NCBI GenBank assembly: GCA_003260075.1
Contig: QLIY01000022.1
Coordinates: 37,289-101,288 of the forward strand
Direction: 5' to 3'
Origin: Phallusia mammillata
Lineage: Eukaryota; Chordata; Ascidiacea; Phlebobranchia; Ascidiidae
DNA length: 64,000 bases
The notes beneath the pieces are model-generated. The model had not been told where the DNA came from, did no database searches, and was given only the letters and a program-made list of their open reading frames with translations. Made by a program: the position numbers and the translations under genes. Below are positions 10,201 to 23,300 of this stretch, one piece after another (the first letter of the stretch is position 1; the number at the start of each line of letters is the position of its first letter).

Positions 10201-13200
10201 ACTTCGGTTTCTTTGTTAACTAATGGCTTTAAATACATAGATCATATATCAGGAATTTATTGTGCTAAATATTAATGTAGTTTAAATTATTTTAAAAAAT
10301 GTTATGTTAGGTCTATTTATGACATACATGTATTTTTGACATCAGGTTGCTTGTTGGTGAACTTTGAGTGCCTATAACATAACTGTGGATGTTTGGGAAT
10401 AAAGTTTCCTAAATTGTATTTTTACCCTACTTGACTACATTTTGATTTGTTTTTTAGGTTAAACAAAGAATTCTGAGCTCACAAATCAGTTCTCTGCAAC
10501 AATCTGCCAGTAATCTGAAATCAACAATTGATGAAGTGACAGAAGTGGTCAACTCTGGATCTGACCTCGATATCATAAGAGGTAGATATATATTTTTTTT
10601 AAAGTTTCTAAACTTTTGTACAGGACAGGTCGAGCAAGAACAAAATTATCTGCATGGTGTATATACCTTATAAAAGCAGACACTTTGCTGTCCTTGGTAT
10701 AACTCTTTATCAATTTTAATGTGACCCAGAAATCCATAGTCAGGTGTAACTAATGTACCTGCATTGTGAGTTGAGTTTATTTCGCTCATGAAAACAAATC
10801 TTAGCAGTTTAATAGAGTATTACTCTTCGAGAAGAAAATAAAATAGTTTACAATTAGAGTATAGATGTTAAACACATTGCAGATACACTATTAGTACTGA
10901 TGAGCGATTATGGTATCATTTGACAAAAAAACCTAAAATGGGGCATTCCATTTTTATACTTCTATTTGGGTCATAATATTCCTTCTAAATATGAATTTGA
11001 TTTAATAATTGATTACAGGAAAGGATAAAATCCAAGCAACCGTTCTATCGTCTTCACCAATGAGCTCCACTGTGTTGCCCCATGAGGACGACTTGCTCTT
11101 ATTTTCTCCACCAGACCCAGGCCTGTACATGGCAATTAACACATTTGGAAGTATAAAGGCATCAGTTTGCGCTCAGCAGTCTGTGCTATGCAGGGAAGGC
11201 AGCATGTCAAACACTGCTTTTTCTGGTAGCAATGGATCTTTCACCATTCTTGCAAGGTACACCTCAGTTCTTACATTCAATAAACAACAGTTAATCAGGA
11301 CCTGTTTAGACCAAAAAAGTTGTCCAGATTAGTTGAAGATCTGGATAAACCGATGTCAATTAGTAAAGCCTTACCACATTTCAAATTATTTGTACTTCAA
11401 GTTTTGTCCGAATTAGTGAATTTCGGGATTGACCAAATTTAGTTAACTGTGTTTCCTAAAGTTTTGCCTTTTTGGGTTGGCATTCTGTGCAATTTAAAGA
11501 GCAGAAATTAATAAAGTTGTCATTGTTGGCAAGTGACATTTTTTCCACTTCAAGGAAACCAAAATTTGTGTGACTTCCAGAAGAAATAAACCGAATGTGT
11601 TTGCCAAGTTCTGCTAATTACTTTGGTTTAGTCTGTTTCTATACTATTGTTAAAGTTTTCTTTTCCTAAAAATGCTTCTAATGCAAAGATAATATTCAGT
11701 AAGTGTTATACATAAAGCATTGAAAATTAAACATGTTTATAATTTGAGACCTGTCAAGAATGTGAGGCAATTAACCTTTTGTAACATTACTTTCTGTTCA
11801 CAGTTGTGCTTGATTTTGTAGTATAGAGCAGTGGTAGTTTCACACTAAAGTCTATCACCAAGTTCGAATTTCTCCCTCTGTAATTTTATGATTATATTTT
11901 GTGCCGTACATCAACAATAATGGCCTGGCGCGCCTGACCCATATACAAAACCTGATCGTGTTTGGTCCCCGGGCCCCCCCCCCCATATACAAAACCTGAT
12001 CGTGTTTCGTCCCCGGGAGTATCCTGGGTTCAAATCCCGTGAACGACATAGGGCAATTTTCAATTCTTGGACTGCCGCCTGATTGTCGAAAAATACAATA
12101 AAAAAATAAATAATAATAATGGTTTAATCAATTACAAATACCTGTCTTTGTGACTAAATATTTAGATATATGACTTCAAACATTTGACGAGAACTTAAAA
12201 CAACAATTTAAAGTTGACTGGTTCAATTTTCCTCTCCGAGTAAACAACTTTCCACTAGTTAAGAACCACTTGTATATTACAGCCCTTCTTCAAAGTAGGA
12301 AAATAGTTATAGGCCAAACCACGTTTTAGTTTTATAAAAAAAATTATACATTTACAGGGACCACACAGGTACTCTTAAACACTCTGGAGGGGATACTTTT
12401 GAAGTAATAGTAAAACGCCCAGACTCCTCCACATACAGAGTCAACACCCATGATATGGGTGATGGAAGGTATTCCTTCCATGTCCAGTTCCCTTTTGAAG
12501 GACAGTATGGAGTTTCTGCCCAATACAAAGGTGTTTCAGTTCGTGACAGTCCATACATTGTGAATGTTAAGCAAGGAATGAACTACAACTCACGGGTGTC
12601 ACACACCCCATACTTGACATTTGGCAAAGAAGGTGACAAACCTGGTGATCTTTGTCGACCGTGGGGTATATGCTGTAATTCTCAGGTATTTTTTTAGTTA
12701 ATTTTCCTAAAATCCATAGCTTGAAGTATAGATAATGCAATGATGTTTTGAAACCATGTTAATGTTTAACCAAAGTTGTCAGGGTTCATCCGAGCTTAAT
12801 CCTATTACATACGTTCAACGTGTTTAATAAGATCCTTTTGTTTGTTGTAGCAACAAAGATGAACATTACTGCTGTGAAACAAATTTTCTAATCCATTTTT
12901 CTAAGCTCTACTAGTGATGACTTAAAGTTTGTAGTAGTAAAAAAAAACTCCTTAACAGGAGTTAACTTTGTTTTTCATATACCACTAAATTCACATCTTA
13001 ATGAGTTTTAAATTTGCCAATTATAAGAGTTCTATTCACATATACTTCACAATTTTTATTCTGTCTTGTGATTTTGTTTTGCAATTAACCAGATTGTGAG
13101 CCAATGCAGTAGATTGCTTTAAAATAGCTATAAATGGGATTTACAATCTGTACGAAATAAAATAGATTATGCAATCAACCAGATTTTTCTGTATTACATG

Positions 13201-15067
13201 AAATTCACATTATATGCTGAGTGTATTTAAACACTTTCCTTAAATGGTCTGAAGTTGTTTTAAAACAAACTTATGTAAATCCAATATTAGGGATATCTGA
13301 TCGTTGCTGACCGTAGCAACAACAGAATCCAGATATTTAATGCTGATGGGAGTTTTCGTCATAAGTTTGGTGTCGCTGGCACACGGCCTGGCCAGTTTGA
13401 CAGACCTGCTGGTGTAACTGTTGACAAGCAAGGCAATATAATTGTTGCTGACAAGGACAATCACAGAATACAGGTACAATAATAATTATATCAAATTTAG
13501 TAAAAAAATTTTGATGGTGTGATATTAGGCTGTGGTAACAGATTTTATGCAATAGTGAGCTTTATTTATTACCAAACAGCTGATTTCATTACTACATTTA
13601 ACAACAGATTAAGCCTGAACTAAAATATTAAAATTGTAATCAAATATTTTTAGAGACAATTTCATTATAATGAGTGTGTGGTGCAACAATGTCTATTGCC
13701 TTTTTAGCAAAGCTGAATCTTTAAACTTTATAAAATGTTCTTCCACTGACTACGTAGTTGCAATTACTGGATTAAACACCACTGTTTTATGGTAGATATT
13801 CCAATTGGATGGAACTTTTATTCGTGCATTTGGCGAAAGAGGTTCAAAAAATGGTCAGTTTAATTATCCATGGGATGTGGCTGTCAGTCCAAATCAAATG
13901 ATTGCTGTAACTGATACAAGAAACCACAGGGTGCAGATATTCACATATGATGGCACATTTCTGGGAAAGTATGGATTTGAAGGTCAGTTTTATGTGGTAT
14001 TTTCTAACCAAAATTAGCCAGTGAAGAGTTTTTTAATGGGCCACACATAGGTAAAAATATCTGTCCCTGACTTACAACAATCCGATTTAAAATCAAATGT
14101 TTAATTGTGCTCAATTTCAAGTTTTACAGAAAAATGGAATGATGGATAATTGTTATACTTCAAAACAATGCAAGTTTGTGCCACAACAAGTTAAAATTTA
14201 AGTCTACTATGATAGGGTACTGTGAGGTTTTTTTAAGGAGCTCATCAGAGTTAGACTGAGAAACACTAATCCAACCCATTTGACTTCTTTAGTGGTTTAC
14301 CTGTTAAATAATTTGCAGGTTCAATGTGGAAGCACTTCGATTCTCCGAGGGGAGTGGCTTTCACTAAAGACATGCGACTGATTGTGACTGACTTCAACAA
14401 CCACCGATTAGTGATTATCGAGCCTGACTTGCAATCAGCAAGATATCTTGGTTCAGAAGGTAGCCAAGCACTTCAATTTTTACGACCACAGGTAAAAGCC
14501 AGTTACAATATGAGCACACCTTTTGAGGCATAATACAATAAAACCTTCTTTAATAAAACACTACCTTCTAAGTTTCAGTTTTTACAAAATAAAATCAGAC
14601 AAAAACTTCCTGGCTCTGAAGTTTTTGGTAAGTTAGTTGAGCAACATTTAAGTTCAGCTAATGAGGTAACAAACAAATAAACAATTATTTATTTCCCTGT
14701 GGTTACCTTGCTACAATAGGACAAACATGTTTATTGCTGTAAAATTATCACTTTGGACATGAACATCAGTAGTTAATAACAGTGCCATTTACAAAAACAT
14801 ACACTTAACCACCAAATATCCATTTCCCAAATTTCAATATCTTCTTAGGGTGTGGCTGTAGATGAGGAAGGTAACATAGTTGTAGCTGATTCAAGAAATC
14901 ACAGACTGCAAGTATTTACCCCATCTGGTGGTTTACTAGCTATTTTCGGAGGAAATTTACAAGTTTCTGGCTCTGTACAACTGGACCGTCCTTCAGGAGT
15001 TACAGTGACGAAAGATGGTCGTATTGCAGTGGTTGATTTCGGAAACAACCGCGTGGTTGTCTTTTGA
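7217..15067 (+). CDS. TRIM71: TRIM71/LIN-41 orthologue (B-box, coiled coil, filamin, NHL)
   Basis: RNA-binding developmental-timing regulator. Eleven coding exons with consistent phase: 7217 or 7262 to 7678, 8105-8245, 8773-8885, 9633-9807, 10458-10581, 11019-11256, 12358-12685, 13291-13473, 13796-13982, 14319-14491, 14849-15067. Order of domains: Ser/Thr-rich leader; B-box 1 with [12 protein letters not shown]...LTKDH; B-box 2 with CNVHANE...CETC; coiled coil ending [18 protein letters not shown]; filamin repeat (exons 6-7); six NHL repeats, with blades such as [13 protein letters not shown] and the terminal blade FGNNRVVVF at the stop, exactly where LIN-41 proteins end. The NHL blades match TRIM71 better than TRIM2/3. 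No RING domain is visible in the first exon, although vertebrate TRIM71 has one upstream of the B-boxes. Exon 3 is partly repeated at 9194-9228 by an assembly joint. Confidence 0.95.
8963..9209. repeat. Two poly-C joints re-copying TRIM71 intron 2 and exon 3
   Basis: C runs at 8963-8973 and about 9199-9208. Sequence 8974-9194 repeats 8552-8772 with scattered substitutions, and 9209-9300 repeats the end of exon 3 and its donor flank (8869-8960). The result is a broken second exon 3 (5 bases, C run, then the last 19 bases). Splicing it in would break the frame; this is best read as retained allelic overlap. Confidence 0.75.
11820..12060. repeat. Poly-C joint and short duplicate in TRIM71 intron 6
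   Basis: A C run ending at 11984 separates two copies of a segment reading catatacaaaacctgatcgt. The block begins near 11826 with a CAGTGGT-type transposon end, so a degenerate hAT-like MITE is probably involved. Noncoding. Confidence 0.5.
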
Positions 15068-15074
15068 TTATTCT

Positions 15075-15082
15075 CTACCTCA
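15075..15082 (+). promoter_or_regulatory. let-7 seed site, 8mer
   Basis: CTACCTCA, the full 8-mer complement of let-7 positions 2-8 plus A1, begins 8 bases after the TRIM71 stop codon. Sites within about 15 nt of a stop can be masked by terminating ribosomes, so this one may be weaker than its match suggests. Confidence 0.65.
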
Positions 15083-16810
15083 ATTTCAAAGACCTCATGT
15101 GGTATATATGTATTCCTCTCCACCTGTGGTGCTGAAAATATATCCGTCATATTAGTATCATATTGTTTTGGAATTAGTTTTACTTCTACAGTGGTACCCT
15201 GTAAAAGAAATGCCTTATAGTTATAATGTTCACAAAAAGTTGGCGCTATTGCAATTTTCTTCCCGTAGAACGAAGTTATTTTACATGATAAATTTGACTC
15301 AAATCACTTAAATTGCAAAATAATTCTTCTGGGTGTTTTGTATTTATTAAAGAAAATTAAGTTCCATTGCCTGAGGTACCACTTTTTTTCGATTGGGATG
15401 TAATGTGAAAAATGTGTACTCTTCTGTCCATGTTACACTCACATAACTTTCCAAACATTTATAACAGAGAGCAGCCCCTTATTTATTTATTTTTGCAAAA
15501 CAAACACAAATGTACTAACTAATGTGTAAAAATTTCAAGGCCAAATTCTGACTTACGCAAGCTAATTTGTTTTCAAGATTTTCATTCAGTTTTACATAGA
15601 TGCAAAGTTGTTTCAATCAAAAATTGAATTAAAAAAATCTTTTATTTAGTACAAAACTAGTCACAAAAATAGTACATTACGTCCATTCATTGGAATCAGG
15701 TGATTTCTTTTTACTTGTAAATTATTTAAGGGTTGTTCAAAGCTTGTTTTCTTTTTTGAATGTTGTCATACTCTTGTTTGCGACCTTCGACAATATTTTT
15801 TCCAAAAAGCAGAGAGTTAAACTTTTTAGAGTGTTTAACTTTACACACACTTTCATTGTTTTCAAGCTTTGCACTTCAGGACCAAACATTTTCTGTCCTG
15901 TTTCCCAAAATTTTGTGCAAATCCCATTTCTTTCAATAAGCGTGGGTTGGTTGACAAAAAAAACGTTTTATTTTTTTGTTACATTCAGTTTCTAGTACAC
16001 TTGCCTCCTATTAAATAGGTTTTTAAATAATATTTTATTCATTTGTTGCAACAGAACAAGAAGTGGGAACTTAATTTTTTGCATTATTTTGGGTTGCAAA
16101 TATCTTTTTTTGACTTAGTCAGCAATAAAGTCCTGTAAAAAAAAATAATTTTTCAATTTTGTTTTACATTTTGTGTTTAGCCTTGACAACGCATTTTGTG
16201 TGTAACCTGGTTAATGTATTGTTGCTGTAGCTGTAGACTAACTTTTATAGTTGATGTTGCTTACTGTTTTTCACATGTAGAACACACTGTTGTACACATG
16301 TTGAGAAGTTCGTAAATTTGCCGATTATTTGAGTTCCAGTAATATGAAGCTTTTCAATTTTTATTCTGTCCTATCCCAAAAAATTGTCACACAAAATGTG
16401 CTAGATTACCAAAAAAAAATTCAGTTAAAAAAACAATTTAAAAACAATGCTTACATTTTGCAACTATTGCATTTTAAAATTAATGTTTTTCAAGTGTATC
16501 AGTTTCTCATGTTCCTGTAATTTCCATTATCAGCTGGGAGCAAAGCTCACTGGCCAGTTTTATGCACAGATCAAATTGACTGCTGCACTGTGTGGTACAG
16601 AATTGGACATCAGTGAATTATGGTCAAAATGTCAAAAAGTTTCATTGAATTGTTTCCTTTTTGCCTCACTCTGTTTTGTGTACAGTTTATAATTTACTCT
16701 GCTACTGCAAGTGGTGCATCACAAACCAACAACGTTTGAAAAAATGTCCAAGACAACTTGCTTTATAACTTTAACCCCAAAGTATTCCCTGACTAGCCTC
16801 TTGTTTGCAC

Positions 16811-16817
16811 CTACCTC
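16811..16817 (+). promoter_or_regulatory. let-7 seed site, 7mer-m8
   Basis: CTACCTC, complement of let-7 bases 2-8; followed by C, so not an 8-mer. Lies 25 bases before the next site, a spacing compatible with cooperative action. Confidence 0.6.
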
Positions 16818-16835
16818 CTATATCAGGTCAATGAA

Positions 16836-16842
16836 TACCTCA
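16836..16842 (+). promoter_or_regulatory. let-7 seed site, 7mer-A1
   Basis: TACCTCA, complement of let-7 bases 2-7 with an A opposite position 1; part of a cluster of four within 181 bases (16811-16991). Confidence 0.5.
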
Positions 16843-16880
16843 GTTTTTTACCCTTTAAGGGTCCCACTCAATATGAAGTA

Positions 16881-16887
16881 TACCTCA
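16881..16887 (+). promoter_or_regulatory. let-7 seed site, 7mer-A1
   Basis: TACCTCA, 45 bases after the previous site. Confidence 0.5.
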
Positions 16888-16984
16888 AACATGGTCTGGT
16901 TCGTTTAGGATACCTACTTGTGACCTAGTCACTTTAATCAACCGTCATCTGCCTGAAACAGAAAAAAAAACTCTACAAAAAAAT

Positions 16985-16991
16985 CTACCTC
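16985..16991 (+). promoter_or_regulatory. let-7 seed site, 7mer-m8
   Basis: CTACCTC followed by G; last member of the tight cluster. Confidence 0.55.
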
Positions 16992-17380
16992 GCTTAATAA
17001 CAAACAGTTTTGGGTGTCAACAGCTTTTGTGGACAAACTTTCCTGTAGTTCCAACTTGCATTAAAGTTCCACTCTGTAGTTCCATGTTCATTTAATTTAG
17101 TAGAAATGTGTCCATGTTCATTTAATTTAGTGTTTGTACATATTGGTGTACAATGTGTTTTGAGTGATTTCATTAGCAAGTTATTTTTGCATGCTTGTAC
17201 ATATTTTGGTATTGCCGCAGTGTCAATGGCATCTTAAAAGAAAAAAATGCACTGTAGTGGTTAAAAACGATTCACGCCGTAAGCCTCAGGAGCACAGAGT
17301 GTGTTGTGCGTGACACGATTATTGTGTGTCTTTAAATTTCTTTTCAAGAACCTGGTTCAACATGTACATAATAAACTGTA

Positions 17381-17387
17381 TACCTCA
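17381..17387 (+). promoter_or_regulatory. let-7 seed site, 7mer-A1
   Basis: TACCTCA about 400 bases downstream of the cluster and upstream of AATAAA at 17855. Confidence 0.45.
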
Positions 17388-17860
17388 ATGTTGTTTTCTT
17401 ATGTTAGAAGTGTAGAATGTGGCATCAGACTGGGCACATTATAAGAAGTCCTCGTGAGTTTGGGGGTTTAAGCAGGCAATTAATGTTCAAAGTTTCACAA
17501 CTGGCCAATTGAAGGCATTATTTATAAATTGTTGCTGATATGAAAATGTTTTGAAGGGTTATATGCCAGTTTTACATAGTTTTTTAGCGCACCATGTTTT
17601 CTGAAACCTATTTTAGGATGAGTCTCTTTGGTTTTCCAAGATTTTTGAGGTAAATCCTGTGTAACCCCTTAAATTATGTGCAATGTTTGTGTAAAATAAT
17701 AAAAAAACACCTTGTTTGTTTGTGATGGAAATCAATGCTGTACTAAGAATTTACATGAGAAAAGACCTTCAGCGATAACTTTTAGTCTTGACATATCACT
17801 GATCTATATTAAAATAAGAAATTATAAGACATAACCATGTTTTGGACAACACACAATAAA

Positions 17861-18669
17861 AGTTTTCTTTGTACAGTTTGATTGGTGGACAAAAAAAGTT
17901 AAGTCACAATTGCAGTTGGTGTCTAAAATTGGATTATAGAGTCTCATTTCCCACACAGCAGTTTTACTGTTATGTCATAAAAGTCATAAACTTGTTACTA
18001 CTTGATCCCAAAGTTATAACCTCACCAATATCTAGTTCAAATACCATATTCATTATGAGAATGATTTGACTAATACTAAAATTTACATGCTTTCTTTGTG
18101 ACATTTGTATTCCTATGATTTCAATAAACTTTTTAATAAGCTGACTTAAGGTAAGATTACTTTGTTATGGATCAGAGTTACCAACCTCATTTTCAACACT
18201 AAATTTCGACACAAACTGTATTCATTTTCACAAAGTGTATTGAAAAGATGAAACCAACATAAAACTGCACCAAGGCAAAAAAGTGCATTACTGTAAATGT
18301 GTAGAATGTTGTGCAACATAATACAATCCACAAATTGTAAAAAAATTGGGGTGGACATCAATTTTATATCCTTTAAAGCACTATAAAAAATTTACAGTAC
18401 AGCAATGGAACTCTAATGAGTAAAAATTACAGCCCAATTACTTGATCAAATTTTGTAAATTGATTCTATAAAATGAATCACAATTAATTTTTGGATCGTT
18501 TTCACACATTTTGCTACAATTTTGACCGCTCATAGATATGTTACATATTTAAGGCAAGTGTTTTACAATACACAACACAAACCAGCAATTAGTGCAACTG
18601 AAGGCATTGTCACAGCAACTTATAAATATTTCAGACACTGAAGTCTTAAAAACAAAATACGGTTTTGTT
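17861..18669. other. Convergent intergenic spacer, TRIM71 / ABHD2
   Basis: Both genes end toward this stretch. AATAAA at 18123-18128 could serve TRIM71. No coding sequence or repeat recognised; the 3' UTR of ABHD2 (minus strand) should start here. Confidence 0.4.
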
Positions 18670-20306
18670 TTAGGACTCCTGCAATACAGCCTCTATGTAT
18701 TCCAAAACCACATCTTCCAACAGTGTAGTGTCATCAGGCCTGTACCATTTTCCCTTATAGAACCCAAGATGTCCACCATGTTTAGTGGTAACAAACAATG
18801 CTTTGTCTTGCTTGCCTAAAATGTCAAGTTCAATCAATTACCATATAAGCACTTGAACAAATGCCTCAAGCAACTGCATTATTCATGTAACTGTATACCA
18901 AGGGTTTCTACCCTTATTCATTTTTGATTTCACCCTATTCATTTAGCAAGCTGCGTTTTTTATCAATTTAATCTGCTGACTGAACCATTAACTCTGGGGC
19001 GTGCAACATACAGCCCGTCCCCCCCCCCCATTATTCATGTAACTGTATACCAAGGGTTTCTACCCTTATTCATTTTTTATTTCACCCTATTCATTTAGCA
19101 AGCTGCGTTTTTTATTAATTGAATCTGCTGACTGAACCATTAACTCAGGGACGTGCAACATACAGCCCATTGCAGCTATTTACATGATCTGCTTAGTCAA
19201 GTAGCCGATTGTTTTATACTTTTCCCTTAAATTGTAGGAAATTGTTAGTTGCAGTGCATCATTGGCAATGTTAACATTGTACAAGGTAAAGTTTTGTATA
19301 GCTCTCTATAGAAACTTGGTTTGAACTTCTGCCTTTAAGGACCCCTGGAACCAACCCACAGACCCTTGAGGTTGAAATTTTCATTAAAACATATGTGTCG
19401 GTTTATTGACTGGCCCTCAGCATCATTAAAAATGTAAATTGGGGCCCTTTTGCAATAAACAGATGTATGTTACCTCATCTGTTACTGAGGCAGAATTATT
19501 TCATTAAATTTTGTTTTTTATTGTTGAAGTTGTATTTTAAAGATTATAAAAACTTTCAAAATTTGTATTATGGAACTCTGAAAAACTATACCAAGGTCAA
19601 GAGCCAGCAAAAGCCGGTTTTAGAAAAGTACTTTATATTTGTGTGATGAGCCAAAACTGTCACAACTTACAACTGTAGTGGTGTGGAACATCATGGACAT
19701 CTTTCACAATAAGTGGGTCATCTTCAGCATTCAAAAGTAAAATCGGCAAACTTATCTATGAGAAATAAATATGTAAGCAGGCAAAAACAACGCAACGCAA
19801 TGTACTTCTAATCACAGAGGTTGTGTACTCTACCATACGTGCACCTAATAAATACAGATGTATGAAATTAGTGGTAAGGGTTATAACATTAACATAATGA
19901 CATAAGATTTAGACTGGTTATTTGAATTTACTCACATTTTTAATCAAATGTGCGCAACCACTATCCTGTATGTAATCCAAAGCACTTGAGTGACCATCAA
20001 AATGCCTGTAAATATAAAGGGGATCTTTAGTTGATCATAGCAAACGTGAAAAAAATGGTTGTATTATAGCTACACCTATAAAGTCATTTGCCTTGGACAC
20101 AAAGTACAGGTGGGTATAAAATGGTGATGTTAAAAAATATCAACAATGAGGTATTATGTGATATAAAAACAGAATTCATGTTCAACATGCATTAATACAA
20201 TGTATACTCTTAACACAATTACTTTGAACATTAATAGCTGTAAGATAAAGTCAAGTAACATATTTAACATTACAAAGGCAAAATGGTTTGTAATGTCATT
20301 GATATA

Positions 20307-20354
<48 letters not shown>

Positions 20355-23300
20355 TGCCTCACAGACCCCTAAAGGACCGCGGACCCCAGTTTGGGAACCA
20401 CTGCAATAGAGGGAAATGCGAAAAATTGATACTACCTTAATAAACCATCCTCGCCCCCCCCCCCCATTGTTTACCCAAATGCTTTCAAATGTGTACTCAG
20501 AAAGTATATGTATAAATTAAACGTGGACAAATTACTGCCCAAGTTCAAACTGAAGTTGTCACATTACAATAGAGGGAAATGCAAAAATTAATACTACCTT
20601 AATAAACCATCCTCAATTTCCTGCATGGTAGTAGCACGTTTTACTTTTTCTTCATCAAATTCTGATCCCACAGCAAAAGTTGGTTTGTTTTCATTACTGT
20701 TAAAGTCATTGGGTTGTTCTTGAAATAGCTCCTTCCTGGTTTCAAAAACACTCATTGTTGATTTACAAACCAAACGTTTCCGGGATACTTAGTTATACAT
20801 GACCAGTACAGTGCAGGTTGCCAACAGTTCAAAGAGATAAAATTACTAACTAACATGTATAACTGACAGTTAGGATAGACCATAAAAGTCAATATTCAAT
20901 AAAACATGAGGTATTGCTTGCACGATATTGGCCAGTTTTATAATCATAACATTACATTCCCCCCCCCCTACTTAGTGTCACCTGTAAAAGTTATCGCAAA
21001 TGTAAGCATAGAAATAACAAAAACATCACAGAAACAAACATGAGAAAAAGTTTTGTGACACTCTGCTATGCCAAACACAAACAAGATGCTAAAGTAGTTG
21101 TTGGCAAAAGATACTTTTTACATCGGAAACATTGGAAATTGTTGTCCAGACAATTAGAAACAGTGATAGCATGAAAACATTAGACGTTAAATCCTTATAC
21201 CCCCCCCCCGAAATAGCTCCTTCCTGGTTTCAAAAACACTCATTGTTGATTTACAAAACAAACGTTTCCGGGATACTTAGTTATATATGACCAGAAAGGT
21301 GCAAGTTGCCAACAGTTATTACACATTATTATGTGTAATTGAAGGTTAGCATGGACCATAATGTTTATTTATAGTTGTCAAAAGTTCAATAAAACATAGG
21401 TGCATTGCTTCCTCAATATTGGTCAGTTTGATAATCATAACATTACATTTAAAATAATAACACTGAATAAAAGCTTGTAAATCATTGGAACATTGTTTGT
21501 GTACAGTGCCCCCCCCCCAAAAAACAGAGTGAAATCAAGATGTGTCCCCTTCAGGGAAGGGGATCCATAATCATAACACTGAATAAGTGCCTGTAAATCA
21601 TTAGAACAATGTTTGTGTACAGTCTATATTTCGATACATGCAAAACGCTTACCAATGAGGTTTAAGAACCTTTTTGAAATTTGCAGCCACCATATAGTTA
21701 TAGATGCGGCGATAACCTTTAGTTAAAGGTGTGGTTGACCTGTAAAGGTTTCGCTTGGTTAAAATTTTATTTAAGTATATGTAAATTTGAAACTACATGT
21801 GAAATACAAACATTTTTGCTTACAGAAGTCACAAATGCATATCTATAGTCCACTCCCTTCAAAACACGTCTTACAGCTTTTGCTTAAAACCCCCGGAGGC
21901 AATAGGCCAGGGAACATAAGTTCAATTAAAATACAAACAAGAGTACAAACCTGTTAGACAAACTATATGTCCCTTTAATGGAAGGCTACCAATGGTTTTA
22001 AGCATTTTTATGCCCCCCCCCCGCGGCGATAACCTTTAGTTAAAGGTGTGGTTGACCTGTAAAGGTTTCGTTTGGTTAAAATATCATTTAAGTATATGTA
22101 AATTTGAAACTACATGTGAAATACAAAACACTTTTACACATTTTTGCTTACATGAGTCACAAATGCTTGTCCATACACCACATTGCCTGGAGGCAATAGG
22201 CCAAGGAATATAAGTTAAAATACAAACAAGAGTACAAACCAATTACACAAAATAGATGTCCCTTTGATGGAAGGCAAGTTTTAGCCATTTTTACATAAGG
22301 AACATTCTCTTACCTAACAGCATCATATCCTTGACACAAACTGACAGCACATTTTATTGGTAATTGTCTTGAAGGGTCTTCTGCCAAATATCTACATGCA
22401 ATGTTTCCACCCATGCTGAATCCAACCACCACAAATTGTGAGTTTGGGTAGGCCTTCATAACAAAATTGACCATTGCAGTAAAGTACTTAGTGTCACCTG
22501 TAAAAGTTATCGCAAATGTAAGCATAGAAATAGCAAAAACATCACAGAAACAAACATCATAAAGTTTCTTGTGCCATTATACAACAGCAAATACAAAATA
22601 AGATGCTAAAATAGATAATGGTGAAACATACTTTAATTTCATTGGGAACATTAGAAATTGTTTGCCGGACTATTGAAAACAGTGATAACACAAAACTATT
22701 GAATGTTAAATCTATATTGTAAGTACCATAGGTAAAAATCCTTGGTGAAGTTAATTTCACATTTGGAAGAGATCCAATGTGATTTAAAACTGCAACTCTG
22801 TAGCCACGAAATATACAGAACTGCACAAAGGTCCTCACATATTTTTTCTCTGAAGAATTGCAAATTCCTGGGCAGCACAAAATGGTGCAACACTCTGCAA
22901 GAAAAATTTTTGTTTAACCAAACACAAATTTATTCAAAAAAACCAAACATCGTAATTTCTATATTTTCAAGTACTTGAAAAAAACAGGACCCCCCCCCCT
23001 GCAGGACAAAATTCTTATAAAGCGACAAAGTGCAAAACACACACACACAAAACAGCGATAAGAAGAACGCACGGCTGCAAACTCACACCAACGCAATGAT
23101 AACACCAGCACAAATTTAATTAAAAAAACCAAACATCATCATTTCTATATTTTCAAGTACTTGAACGAAACAGCGTTTATCTCAAGTTGTTTAGTAGAGA
23201 ATGTTGTCTCCTTACCTTTTGACCCATTTACATTTAAAGGCTCAAAAATGTCAAATGTTGCAGTTTCTCCACTTGGAAATTTTATTTCTTGTCTAACCCC

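Larger units (their letters stand above)
15068..17860 (+). promoter_or_regulatory. Putative TRIM71 3' UTR
   Basis: AT-rich noncoding DNA after the TRIM71 stop. It holds six let-7 seed matches (listed separately) and candidate polyadenylation signals AATAAA at 16124-16129, 17855-17860 and 18123-18128. Use of the first signal would keep only the stop-proximal let-7 site; the later ones would include all six. The UTR end is inferred, since no transcript evidence is available. A 19-base unit catgttcatttaatttagt occurs twice near 17085 and 17114. Confidence 0.55.

Noticed and set aside
10897..10903. Second CTGATGA as a possible hammerhead core
   Set aside because: No helix II hairpin or GAA follows; chance match in a TRIM71 intron.
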